Assembly (NCBI GenBank): GCA_017381365.1
Contig: JAFOCI010000007.1
Coordinates: forward strand, 1-44,869
DNA: 44,869 bases
DNA from: Treponema sp.
GTDB lineage: Bacteria; Spirochaetota; Spirochaetia; Treponematales; Treponemataceae
Direction: 5' to 3'
The notes below the pieces were generated by a model. The model was not told where the DNA came from. It worked only from the letters and a program-made list of their open reading frames with translations, and did no database searches. Shown here piece after piece: positions 8,704-15,525 of this stretch (positions are counted from its first letter, which is position 1; each line of letters starts with the position of its first letter). The translations under genes and the position numbers were made by a program.

Positions 8704-9060
8704 ATGTTCACTAAAAAAACGTCCACACTATTTGTTATAATATCAGCACTTATAACATTAAATTCATGTGTATCCAGTACACGTGTAGTCATTAACAGTA
8801 AACCATCAAATGCTGATGTTTACGAAGATGGACAATACGTTGGAAAAACACCAGTATCGTTAAACATAAGCAATTTGGTATGGAATTCACCTGATATAAC
8901 CATATCAAAAGATGGATATACAAGCATGCCAGTTACTTTGAAAAAAGAAGAAAAAATCACAAACCTTGTTATTGGATATTGTATTAATATTTTCGCATTT
9001 CTTTGGTGCTACGGTCCAAAAGAAAATCAAAATTTTGTTCTCACTCCTCTCGATGAGTAA
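8704..9060 (+). CDS. PEGA-domain lipoprotein
   Basis: 118 residues from ATG 8704, which follows AAGGAG by 5-6 nt; the in-frame upstream ATG at 8683 lies inside the palindrome and lacks a ribosome site. The lipobox LNSC places the lipidated cysteine at residue 22 (LFVIISALITLNSC). A PEGA repeat follows: VVINSKPSNADVYEDGQYVG, then KTPVSLNIS and ITISKDGYTSMPVTL. PEGA domains occur in surface and periplasmic proteins; no enzymatic role is known. A hydrophobic stretch near residues 88-100 (VIGYCINIFAFLWCYG) may be a second membrane contact. The stop overlaps the start of the next lipoprotein gene by 8 bp, so translation is probably coupled. Confidence 0.82.
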   Translation: MFTKKTSTLFVIISALITLNSCVSSTRVVINSKPSNADVYEDGQYVGKTPVSLNISNLVWNSPDITISKDGYTSMPVTLKKEEKITNLVIGYCINIFAFLWCYGPKENQNFVLTPLDE

Positions 9061-9457
9061 ATTTATTAAAATAACTTTGATTATTTTTTTACTTTTCTCA
9101 TGTTCTGTTAATAAAACTCTTGACGGAACATGGGAAAATGAAGAAAAAATTATCTATTTTGATTCCATACAAAAAAAGTTCGTTATAATAAATAAAAAAG
9201 CAAACGAAATTGTTGGGTTTGCAGGTGAGTTTGATTTTGACAAATATTCAGATTCCATTTCGCTCACATATTTATATCTGATTAACAACAAAAATGATTT
9301 TTTTATGATAGAAAACAATTCTCATGAAAAATTTTATGAACAACTCCAATACAACATAAAAAACGAAAAGCTTGAATTATATAATTTAAATCTTGGAAAA
9401 TCATATTTTTTTATAAAATCAAATCAAGAGATTCCTTTGGCACAAAAAGTTTTCTGA
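9053..9457 (+). CDS. Small lipoprotein of unknown function
   Basis: 134 residues from ATG 9053, chosen because it opens directly into a lipoprotein signal (SKFIKITLIIFLLFSCSVNK, lipobox LFSC) and overlaps the preceding stop by 8 bp. The mature part is lysine- and asparagine-rich and looks like a small beta-sheet fold (TLDGTWENEEKIIYFD, GFAGEFDFDKYSDSISLTYL), reminiscent of lipocalin-like lipoproteins whose mature part begins with GTW. I do not recognise a family. The lack of a clear Shine-Dalgarno site fits translational coupling. Confidence 0.65.
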   Translation: MSKFIKITLIIFLLFSCSVNKTLDGTWENEEKIIYFDSIQKKFVIINKKANEIVGFAGEFDFDKYSDSISLTYLYLINNKNDFFMIENNSHEKFYEQLQYNIKNEKLELYNLNLGKSYFFIKSNQEIPLAQKVF

Positions 9458-9498
9458 TTACATTTGCCCATAATCCCAAAAGTTTTTATAATATTAAT

Positions 9499-9903
9499 AT
9501 GAAACATACAACAGAAATCACGGTGCGTTCTTATGAATGCGATTCTTACAATCACGTAAATAATGCGGTATATCTTAATTACCTTGAACATTCAAGAATG
9601 GATTATCTGCATGCAATCGGTTTTGATTACAAAGGAATTGTAGAAGCAGGCTACAGTCTTTACGTTACACACATTGACATTTATTACAAAGGCTCTGCTT
9701 TTCTTGATGACAAACTTTTTGTAGAAACAACTCCAACAAAGCTGAAGCACGTTATGGGAGAATTCAAGCAGATCATCAAAAAAGAAGACGGAACTATATG
9801 TGCAGAAGCGACAGTAACATGGGCCAGCGTTACAACAGAAGGTCGTCCTTCTAAAATCCCCGAAAAATTCATGGTAGATGGTCTAAAACCAGAAACTAAC
9901 TAG
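9499..9903 (+). CDS. Acyl-CoA thioesterase, 4HBT hot-dog fold (YbgC/FadM-like)
   Basis: 134 residues, typical of the family. The active-site block YECDSYNHVNNAVYLNYLEH matches the YbgC/FadM signature (Asp in the D..NHVNN stretch is the catalytic carboxylate). The rest follows the single hot-dog fold (VTHIDIYYKGSAFLDDKL, ATVTWASVTTEGRPSKIP). It should hydrolyse acyl-CoA or acyl-ACP thioesters in the cytoplasm; chain length is not predictable. Three bases separate it from the downstream alpha/beta hydrolase, so the two are co-transcribed and may act on related acyl substrates. Confidence 0.92.
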   Translation: MKHTTEITVRSYECDSYNHVNNAVYLNYLEHSRMDYLHAIGFDYKGIVEAGYSLYVTHIDIYYKGSAFLDDKLFVETTPTKLKHVMGEFKQIIKKEDGTICAEATVTWASVTTEGRPSKIPEKFMVDGLKPETN

Positions 9904-9906
9904 AAT

Positions 9907-10812
9907 ATGAAAACAAAGACAAAAATAATAACATTTTCCTCAGCCTTAATTCTTGCCGCTTTGCTTACTGTTGGCTTTGTAAAAATCGTCCAGTATATGT
10001 GCAGATACGGTCTTAATTACACAGAAACAGTAAAAGTAAACTACGAAAAAGGTGAACAGTGGATTATAAAAAATTCAGAAAAAGTTGAAACAACAAGCTT
10101 TGACGGCTTAAAATTAAAGGCTTGCTTTGTAAAAAACTCCATCGATTCCCATAAATACGGAATTTTCATGCACGGCTACAAGGACAATCCGGTCAAAATG
10201 GAAGACTACGGACACCATTTTTACGACAACGGCTGGAACATCATCATTCCAGGGCAAAGAGGTCACAGCTGGAGCGAAGGAACATTCATAGATATGGGCT
10301 TTTTTGCCAGAAAAGATGTTTTAAGCTGGATAAACTACATCAATCAGCAGGATTCCGAAGCAAAAATACTTTTGTACGGTGTTTCTATGGGGGCAGCAAC
10401 AGTAATGATGGCAACAGGTCTTTCCCTGCCAGAAAATGTTCTATGTGCGGTAGAAGACTGCGGCTACACTTCAATCTGGGACCAGTTCAGCTACAGACTA
10501 AAAGAAGAATTCGGACTTCCATCATTTCCATTTTTGACTGTTGCAGAAAAAATAGCTGAACAGAAATACGGAATGGATTTTCACTCAATTTCTCCTGAAA
10601 ATCAGCTTCCCCATTCCAGAACACCAACTTTGTTCATTCATGGAACCGCAGATGATTTTGTTCCATACTATATGATGGATATTCTGTTCAAGGCTGCTGC
10701 CTGTGAAAAAGAAAAAGTTTCTATTCCAGATGCAAAGCACGCAAAATCAATCTATGAAAATCCAGAATTATACTGGCAGTCAGTAGATTCTTTTGTTGAA
10801 AAATACTTTTAA
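9907..10812 (+). CDS. Membrane-anchored alpha/beta hydrolase
   Basis: 301 residues. An N-terminal helix (about 9-30, FSSALILAALLTVGFVKIVQ) anchors it, with the domain probably outside the cytoplasm. Serine hydrolase elements are present: oxyanion loop FMHGYKDNP, nucleophile elbow GVSMG with Ser160, acid in LFIHGTADDFVP, and histidine in IPDAKHAKS. The layout matches the BAAT/YqkD-like group of bacterial hydrolases of unknown substrate. The gene follows the thioesterase by 3 bp, and an inverted-repeat element lies just past the stop and probably ends the transcript. Confidence 0.87.
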   Translation: MKTKTKIITFSSALILAALLTVGFVKIVQYMCRYGLNYTETVKVNYEKGEQWIIKNSEKVETTSFDGLKLKACFVKNSIDSHKYGIFMHGYKDNPVKMEDYGHHFYDNGWNIIIPGQRGHSWSEGTFIDMGFFARKDVLSWINYINQQDSEAKILLYGVSMGAATVMMATGLSLPENVLCAVEDCGYTSIWDQFSYRLKEEFGLPSFPFLTVAEKIAEQKYGMDFHSISPENQLPHSRTPTLFIHGTADDFVPYYMMDILFKAAACEKEKVSIPDAKHAKSIYENPELYWQSVDSFVEKYF

Positions 10813-10817
10813 TGAAT

Positions 10818-10910
10818 AAGGGGCTGTCCAATAAGTTTGCATTACGGTGGTTGAGTTTATCGAAACCACCACATTTAGTGTAGCACTCATTACTTTTGGG
10901 ACAGCCCCTT
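10818..10910. repeat. Intergenic inverted-repeat element, copy 3 (internally shortened)
   Basis: Perfect 12-bp terminal inverted repeats AAGGGGCTGTCC / GGACAGCCCCTT bracket the element, followed by a T-run. Relative to copy 2 it lacks 53 bp, exactly the module lying between gtgtagca and ctcattac. It fills the gap between two converging genes (5 bp from one stop, 6 bp from the other) and would fold into a long hairpin on both strands, so it likely ends both transcripts. Confidence 0.92.
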
Positions 10911-10916
10911 TTTTGT

Positions 10917-11741
10917 TTATTTAAGCAAAGCTTCGATTTTTTCAGCAGCCTTATCAAGATAATCATTCTTTATGCTTTCTACGTCGCCAGCATCAATAGC
11001 CTGGGAAGTAGATTCTTCCATTGGAATTCTGGCAAGAACTTCAAGATTAAAGCTTTCTGCAATTTTTTCAATATTGCTTTTTCCAAACACCGTAATTGGC
11101 TTTCCGCAATCAGGACATTTTACATAACTCATGTTTTCTACAAGTCCAAGAATAGGAATATTCATCATGTTTGCCATTTTTACTGCTTTTTCAACAATTA
11201 CGCGAACAAGCTGCTGTGGAGAAGAAACAATGATTATTCCATCTACAGGAAGCGACTGGAAAACTGTAAGAGGAACATCACCAGTTCCAGGAGGCATATC
11301 AATAAACATAAAATCAACATCTTTCCAGTTAACATCTGTCCAGAACTGCTTTACAGCCCCCGCAATAACTGGACCACGCCAGATTACAGAATCATTTTCA
11401 TTCTCAAGAAGAAAATTCATTGACATAAGCTGAATACCAGAATTTGTTACAACAGGGTTAAGTGACTGCCCATCACCTTCTGACCGATTCAAGCCAACAC
11501 CAAAACTTTCTGGAATAGATGGTCCGGTAATATCTGCATCAAGGATAGCAGCTTTGTATCCGTCACGAGCGATTTTACATGTAAGAAGGCTGGTAACTAA
11601 AGATTTTCCAACGCCACCTTTGCCACTTACAATACCAATAACTTTTTTAACGCTGCTTCCAGCTCTAAGACTTACATGAAGATCTCTTTTTTCACAAGAT
11701 TTTCCACAAGAGCCACATTCATGAGTACACTCTTCTGCCAT
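10917..11741 (-). CDS. Mrp/ApbC-type P-loop ATPase, Fe-S cluster carrier
   Basis: 274 residues, starting at ATG 11741 behind GGGGG; an in-frame ATG four codons upstream overlaps that ribosome site. The N-terminal cysteine cluster is ECTHECGSCGKSCEK, as in NBP35-like members. The deviant Walker A is GIVSGKGGVGKSLVTSLL, Walker B-like MFIDMPPGTGDVPLT, and the C-terminal cluster-binding CxxC is in YVKCPDCGKPITVFG. Homologues bind and transfer 4Fe-4S clusters to target enzymes. It lies about 20 kb from the SUF operon in this window, and the two together could form the cell's Fe-S assembly route; that link is inference. The stop codon is 6 bp from the repeat element. Confidence 0.95.
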   Translation of the reverse strand: MAEECTHECGSCGKSCEKRDLHVSLRAGSSVKKVIGIVSGKGGVGKSLVTSLLTCKIARDGYKAAILDADITGPSIPESFGVGLNRSEGDGQSLNPVVTNSGIQLMSMNFLLENENDSVIWRGPVIAGAVKQFWTDVNWKDVDFMFIDMPPGTGDVPLTVFQSLPVDGIIIVSSPQQLVRVIVEKAVKMANMMNIPILGLVENMSYVKCPDCGKPITVFGKSNIEKIAESFNLEVLARIPMEESTSQAIDAGDVESIKNDYLDKAAEKIEALLK

Positions 11742-11828
11742 TATTTCCCCCAAAGAAATGAATCAATTTATTTTATACTTCAAGTCATCTCAAAAATATT
11801 TTAAAGATGTTCTATAATTATAATATAA

Positions 11829-12992
11829 CTAAATTTTTGCAGAACGTTTAGCACAAATGTGATTTTTTTCAAAATTAAAATAATCACGTTCTTTTCGCTT
11901 TGGAAGTACATTCAGTTTTATTACAAGCTGACTGATTTCATCTGCAGAAAGAATATCTTCCTTTATAAAATAACTTTGCATAAGATGAGAAAGATCTTTC
12001 GCATATTCAGGATCAAATCCAATCATTTTTTTTATGGAATAACGCAAAAGTTTTTTGCTTCTGTAGTTACCAAAACCAGCCAAATCAGTACGTTCAAAAT
12101 CTTCGCAAATTTCTGTCCATTTTGCCCCGCACAAAGCCGCAATCACAGCAGAAACAACTCCCGTACTGTCGCTGCCTTGACGGCTATGCACATAATACTC
12201 ACCCGGATGTTTCAAAATAAAACGACAGATTTTCTGAAGATTATTGCAGAATTCTGCTGAATCAGAATGATAATAAACAAGCGTATAATTCAAATTAAGA
12301 GCAAGAAGATTTCGTTCATTTTCAATTTTTTTAATATAATCCGGCATTACTTCATTACTGAATTCAGAAGGAAGCTCATAACTGCTTAATGTTACTACAG
12401 AATTTATACTATATAATTCAAATGTTTTTTCAACCAATGCAAACCGCTGCTCTTCTCCCGAAAAATCGGGTTCAGATTTTTTATATGGGTGATAACCTCG
12501 AAAAAGATTTTTTGTTCCTGGCACAATTCGGATATTAGAAAAATCTGCTCTGCAGGCTGGACAATTCAAATCATAATAGTTAAAAGACTTTATTCCTGTC
12601 TTTGATTTATCAATGACTTTTAACTCTTTATATTCGTCATCATCAAGAACTATTACGGAATTAAAACCGAAACGATTATCCCATTCAAAATCCGGCTTAA
12701 GATACCTGACTCCGTTTTCTGTAAGAATGAAAAAATTGAATTCTGGAAAGCCAGAGTTTCCGGGAACAATTACAGAATTAAGATTTTTTTCAAATAAATG
12801 ACAACGTTTTCCTTTTATATTTTTCTTATCCAGTTTCCATGCGGCATCTGCAGAAGTCATCCAGCCATTAAAACTACCGGAAATATATACGTCATAATTT
12901 CCAATGATTTCTGTACACTTTTCATCTTCAATATAAAAAGTGATATTATCTTTATTTAAATAATAGCCAAAAATATTCCCATTGAATTTCAT
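11829..12992 (-). CDS. Carbohydrate-binding-like domain fused to a tyrosine pseudophosphatase
   Basis: 387 residues, no signal peptide. About residues 33-102 look like an early-set CBM48/AMPK-type glycogen-binding domain (DVYISGSFNGWMTSADAAWK, ending FNFFILTENGVRYLKPD). A linker with CPAC follows. From about 160 the protein matches bacterial tyrosine phosphatases of the Y_phosphatase3 type (NLFRGYHPYKKSEPDF, then YYVHSRQGSDSTGVVSAVIA). The active-site loop HCxxGxDRTG is here H269-S270-R-Q-G-S-D-S276-T-G, so both the nucleophilic Cys and the phosphate-binding Arg are replaced by Ser. Either change should abolish catalysis, and the frame is otherwise intact, so a binding or scaffolding role is more likely than decay. 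The arrangement recalls laforin and SEX4, which join a starch/glycogen-binding module to a phosphatase. The gene stands alone. Confidence 0.65.
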   Translation of the reverse strand: MKFNGNIFGYYLNKDNITFYIEDEKCTEIIGNYDVYISGSFNGWMTSADAAWKLDKKNIKGKRCHLFEKNLNSVIVPGNSGFPEFNFFILTENGVRYLKPDFEWDNRFGFNSVIVLDDDEYKELKVIDKSKTGIKSFNYYDLNCPACRADFSNIRIVPGTKNLFRGYHPYKKSEPDFSGEEQRFALVEKTFELYSINSVVTLSSYELPSEFSNEVMPDYIKKIENERNLLALNLNYTLVYYHSDSAEFCNNLQKICRFILKHPGEYYVHSRQGSDSTGVVSAVIAALCGAKWTEICEDFERTDLAGFGNYRSKKLLRYSIKKMIGFDPEYAKDLSHLMQSYFIKEDILSADEISQLVIKLNVLPKRKERDYFNFEKNHICAKRSAKI

Positions 12993-13081
12993 TTCTTCCT
13001 CTTTTTTATTCTATATTATAAATTCCAATAACGCCATAAAATAAAAAAATAATAATTTTTGAAATTTCAGATATTTAAGTA

Positions 13082-13110
13082 TTGACTATTTCATAAAATA
13101 CATATATTAT
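13082..13110 (+). promoter_or_regulatory. Promoter of the tRNA-Asp/tRNA-Pro unit
   Basis: TTGACT, 17-nt spacer, TATTAT, with the tRNA starting 12 nt after the -10. Confidence 0.75.
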
Positions 13111-13122
13111 GAAACACATAAC

Positions 13123-13196
13123 GCGGGTGTAGCGAAGCTGGTTATCGCGCTGGCCTGTCACGCCGGAGATCACGGGTTCGAGCCCCGTCACTCGCG
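13123..13196 (+). tRNA. tRNA-Asp (GTC), copy 1
   Basis: Cloverleaf of 74 nt. Acceptor arm GCGGGTG / CACTCGC with one G-U pair, anticodon arm CTGGC-CTGTCAC-GCCGG with anticodon GTC, T arm with GGTTCGAGCCC, discriminator G as expected for tRNA-Asp. CCA is not encoded. Identical to the copy at 13419-13492. Confidence 0.97.
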
Positions 13197-13199
13197 CAT

Positions 13200-13227
13200 A
13201 AGCTTCCAATTTCGGAAGCTTTTTTTA
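13200..13227 (+). terminator. Intrinsic terminator after tRNA-Asp copy 1
   Basis: AAGCTTCC / GGAAGCTT hairpin followed by a run of T. It lies between tRNA-Asp and tRNA-Pro, so tRNA-Pro depends on read-through or on a promoter I cannot see. Confidence 0.8.
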
Positions 13228-13231
13228 TTTA

Positions 13232-13304
13232 CGGGCAATAGCGCAGCTGGTAGCGCGCGACGTTCGGGACGTTGAGGTCGCTGGTTCGAATCCGGTTTGC
13301 CCGA
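13232..13304 (+). tRNA. tRNA-Pro (CGG)
   Basis: 73 nt. Acceptor arm CGGGCAA / TTGCCCG starting with C as usual for bacterial tRNA-Pro, anticodon loop TTCGGGA giving anticodon CGG, T loop GGTTCGAATCC, discriminator A, CCA not encoded. Only 4 bp follow the upstream terminator, leaving no room for a promoter of its own. Confidence 0.95.
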
Positions 13305-13377
13305 TAAATTTTAAGTTACATTCCTAAAATGCGTTTTGTTCGCTCTCTGCGACTCGCGAAAAATATTTATTAAGCTA

Positions 13378-13406
13378 TTGACATAAAATGCATTTTTTTA
13401 TATAGT
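13378..13406 (+). promoter_or_regulatory. Promoter of tRNA-Asp copy 2
   Basis: Consensus TTGACA, 17-nt spacer, TATAGT, 12 nt before the tRNA. The stretch 13305-13377 holds nothing else recognisable. Confidence 0.85.
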
Positions 13407-13418
13407 TTAACTCACCTT

Positions 13419-13492
13419 GCGGGTGTAGCGAAGCTGGTTATCGCGCTGGCCTGTCACGCCGGAGATCACGGGTTCGAGCCCCGTCACTCGCG
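13419..13492 (+). tRNA. tRNA-Asp (GTC), copy 2
   Basis: Identical in every base to the copy at 13123-13196, with unrelated flanks and its own promoter and terminator. A gene-conversion-maintained duplicate is likely. Confidence 0.97.
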
Positions 13493-13496
13493 CTAA

Positions 13497-13527
13497 AACT
13501 TCAAACTTTCGTTTGAAGTTTTTTTTA
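13497..13527 (+). terminator. Intrinsic terminator after tRNA-Asp copy 2
   Basis: AACTTCAAAC / GTTTGAAGTT, 4-nt loop, then eight T. Confidence 0.9.
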
Positions 13528-13576
13528 TTTAACATCAGACTTCTAAACTTTCACATACAAAATTGTATTCTGACAT

Positions 13577-13605
13577 AAAAAAACCGGCTCAAAAGAACCG
13601 GTTTT
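13577..13605 (-). terminator. Intrinsic terminator of pta
   Basis: AAAACCGG / CCGGTTTT stem with a 10-nt loop, 20 bp after the pta stop, T-run on the minus strand. Confidence 0.85.
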
Positions 13606-13625
13606 CATTGTTTTATGATGCTTTA

Positions 13626-14657
13626 TTAAGCCTGCAATGCTGTAACTGCTACAGTTGCAACGATATCATTCACGCTGCAACCACGGCTAAGATCATTCAA
13701 AGGTTTTGCAAACCCCTGACAAATTGGACCAATAGCCATCCAGCCACCCATACGCTGACAGATTTTATAACCAATGTTACCGGCATTGATGTTAGGGAAA
13801 ACAAAAACGTTTGCATGACCAGCAACCTTTGAACCAGGAGCTTTAAGTTCACCTACTTCTGGAGCTACGGCAGCATCAAACTGGAATTCACCATCTAAAA
13901 CCAAATCAGGAGCGGCAGTTTTTGCAAGTTCTACAGCCTGCTGCATTTTTGGAACGGATTTAAGATATTTATCATCGTTTCCAGAACCTTTTGTAGAGAA
14001 AGAAAGCATTGCAACACGAGGTTCAATACCAGCAATCTTCTTAGCTGTATCAGCAGTAGCAATAGCAATGTCGCAAAGTTCTTCGGCAGAAGGTTCAATA
14101 TTGATGGCACAATCAGCAAACAAAGCAATTCCTTCTGAAAAATATTTGTTTCCTGTTTCTGGAGCGACCATGATAAAGCTGGAAGAAACTGTTTTGATTC
14201 CTGGTGCAGTTTTGATAACCTGAAGTCCAGGACGCAATGTATTTGCAGTTGAATGACATGCACCAGAAACAAAGCCATCCGCATCATCAGCTTTTAAAAT
14301 CAAAGCGCCGTACATTGTTCTGTCCTTTAAAATATAAGCTTTTGCGGCAGCAACATCTGCATATTCAGGAGCACCAGTCTTCTTATTGATTTTTCCTTCA
14401 CGAGCCTTAAACAAAATTTCTGCATATTTATCTGCATTTGGATCTGTAGAAGGATCAACAAGCTTTACACCACTTAAATCAACATCTGGCGCAACAGACT
14501 TAACTTCTTCTTCTGTTCCAAGAAGAATAATTTTTGCAATTCCGTTTTTAACGATTTTTGAAGCAGCTTCTACAACGCGCTTATCTTCACCTTCACACAA
14601 AACGATTGTTTTGCCGGCAGAAGCAGCTTTTTTTTCAAGTTCATTTATGAAATTCAT
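13626..14657 (-). CDS. pta: Phosphate acetyltransferase
   Basis: 343 residues from ATG 14657, which has GGAG 6 nt upstream; an in-frame TTG four codons earlier would overlap that site. It is a single PTA_PTB domain of the short type without a regulatory N-terminus. Recognisable blocks are TIVLCEGEDKRVVEAASKIV, SGACHSTANTLRPGLQVIKT, MLSFSTKGSGN, and the C-terminal FVFPNINAGNIGYKICQRMG and GPICQGFAKPLNDLSRG. It interconverts acetyl-CoA and acetyl phosphate, normally with acetate kinase for ATP formation in fermenters; ackA is not in this window. The gene is flanked by tRNAs and a divergent lipoprotein gene and seems monocistronic. Confidence 0.97.
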   Translation of the reverse strand: MNFINELEKKAASAGKTIVLCEGEDKRVVEAASKIVKNGIAKIILLGTEEEVKSVAPDVDLSGVKLVDPSTDPNADKYAEILFKAREGKINKKTGAPEYADVAAAKAYILKDRTMYGALILKADDADGFVSGACHSTANTLRPGLQVIKTAPGIKTVSSSFIMVAPETGNKYFSEGIALFADCAINIEPSAEELCDIAIATADTAKKIAGIEPRVAMLSFSTKGSGNDDKYLKSVPKMQQAVELAKTAAPDLVLDGEFQFDAAVAPEVGELKAPGSKVAGHANVFVFPNINAGNIGYKICQRMGGWMAIGPICQGFAKPLNDLSRGCSVNDIVATVAVTALQA

Positions 14658-14851
14658 ATATATCTCCAAAAAAATTGATATTCAAGCAATATTCAGATTA
14701 TCACCATCCCCTCATATTTACAACATTATTATAGAAAAAAAACATAAAATTTAAGATTAGATAAAAACAAAAAAACACATTATATCAATTATTACATCTA
14801 TAAATAATTTATTAAATCTGTTATTAATAAATAAAAGGAGTATAAGATAAA

Positions 14852-15379
14852 ATGAAAAAAACAATATTTCCACTTTTTATATTCATTGTTCTGCCGTTTA
14901 TCAGCTGCAACAACAGCAACAATGATTCCAAAATGATTCTTCCTTCTGTAGAACCATCATACACAGTTACAATAAATTCATCTGAAGGTACTACAGTAAT
15001 GAATGTCGACGCAACATCAAAAAATGTAACAAAATCGACATTTACGGATACAGAAACAGGCTTTGTTACCCGCAAAGAATATATTTATGACAGCAAAAAC
15101 GAGCTTCGGGCAATTAATGTAAATGATGATTCTGAAGGTCTTTATTCAATAAAATTTGGGTCTCTTGAAGAAAACAGCAGCCGTTCCGCAATTCCTCAGC
15201 AGGAAGATACTCCAAAATACGTACGCTCAATCAAAAAAACTTACAACAAGGAACATTCAAGAAGCATTTATGACGAAGAAGAACGTCTTGAATATTATTA
15301 CGATGAAAACGGAAAGCTTGGCGGCATTTTCCGCATTGACGGTAAAAACAATGTAATCTACAAAGGAGGTGTAAGATAA
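14852..15379 (+). CDS. Lipoprotein of unknown function
   Basis: 175 residues. Signal peptide with lipobox FISC (FPLFIFIVLPFISCNNSNND). AAGGAG lies upstream with a longish 11-nt spacing. The mature part has short repeats of the type YDSKNELRAI, YYDENGKLGGIFRIDG, resembling tyrosine/aspartate-rich cell-surface strands. It shares overall character with the lipoprotein at 17012-18274 (signal, N/D/S-rich start, then Y/E/D-rich strands), suggesting a small paralogous surface set. The stop codon lies inside the first of four hairpins that fill the gap to the next gene. Confidence 0.75.
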   Translation: MKKTIFPLFIFIVLPFISCNNSNNDSKMILPSVEPSYTVTINSSEGTTVMNVDATSKNVTKSTFTDTETGFVTRKEYIYDSKNELRAINVNDDSEGLYSIKFGSLEENSSRSAIPQQEDTPKYVRSIKKTYNKEHSRSIYDEEERLEYYYDENGKLGGIFRIDGKNNVIYKGGVR

Positions 15380-15513
15380 AACCGCTAAAATAGCGCGGCT
15401 TTATCTTACCTGAAGTTTGCGTTGCAAACTTATTATTTAACTGCTGTTCCTCATTACATTACGGAACAGCGTAAAAAGTCAATCGATTGTTGAAACAATC
15501 TTCTTGACTTTTT
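15370..15513 (+). other. Run of four consecutive hairpins between two exported-protein genes
   Basis: Hairpin A (15370-15409): GTAAGATAAA / TTTATCTTAC with inner CCGC/GCGG, enclosing the upstream stop codon. Hairpin B (15413-15431): AAGTTTGC / GCAAACTT with a 3-nt loop. Hairpin C (15443-15470): GCTGTTCC / GGAACAGC. Hairpin D (15473-15513): AAAAAGTCAA / TTGACTTTTT with inner GATTGT/ACAATC, ending in T5 three bases before the ribosome site GGGAG. D resembles a terminator placed as an attenuator. Confidence 0.8.
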
Positions 15514-15525
15514 ATGGGAGCAAAA

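Noticed and set aside
5066..10910. Composite transposon bounded by the two inverted-repeat elements
   Set aside because: The intervening genes are housekeeping (yebC, rRNA methyltransferase), the elements have no transposase, and no target duplications are visible.
13305..13377. A fourth tRNA or small RNA between tRNA-Pro and tRNA-Asp copy 2
   Set aside because: No cloverleaf can be drawn; the sequence only leads into the promoter at 13378.
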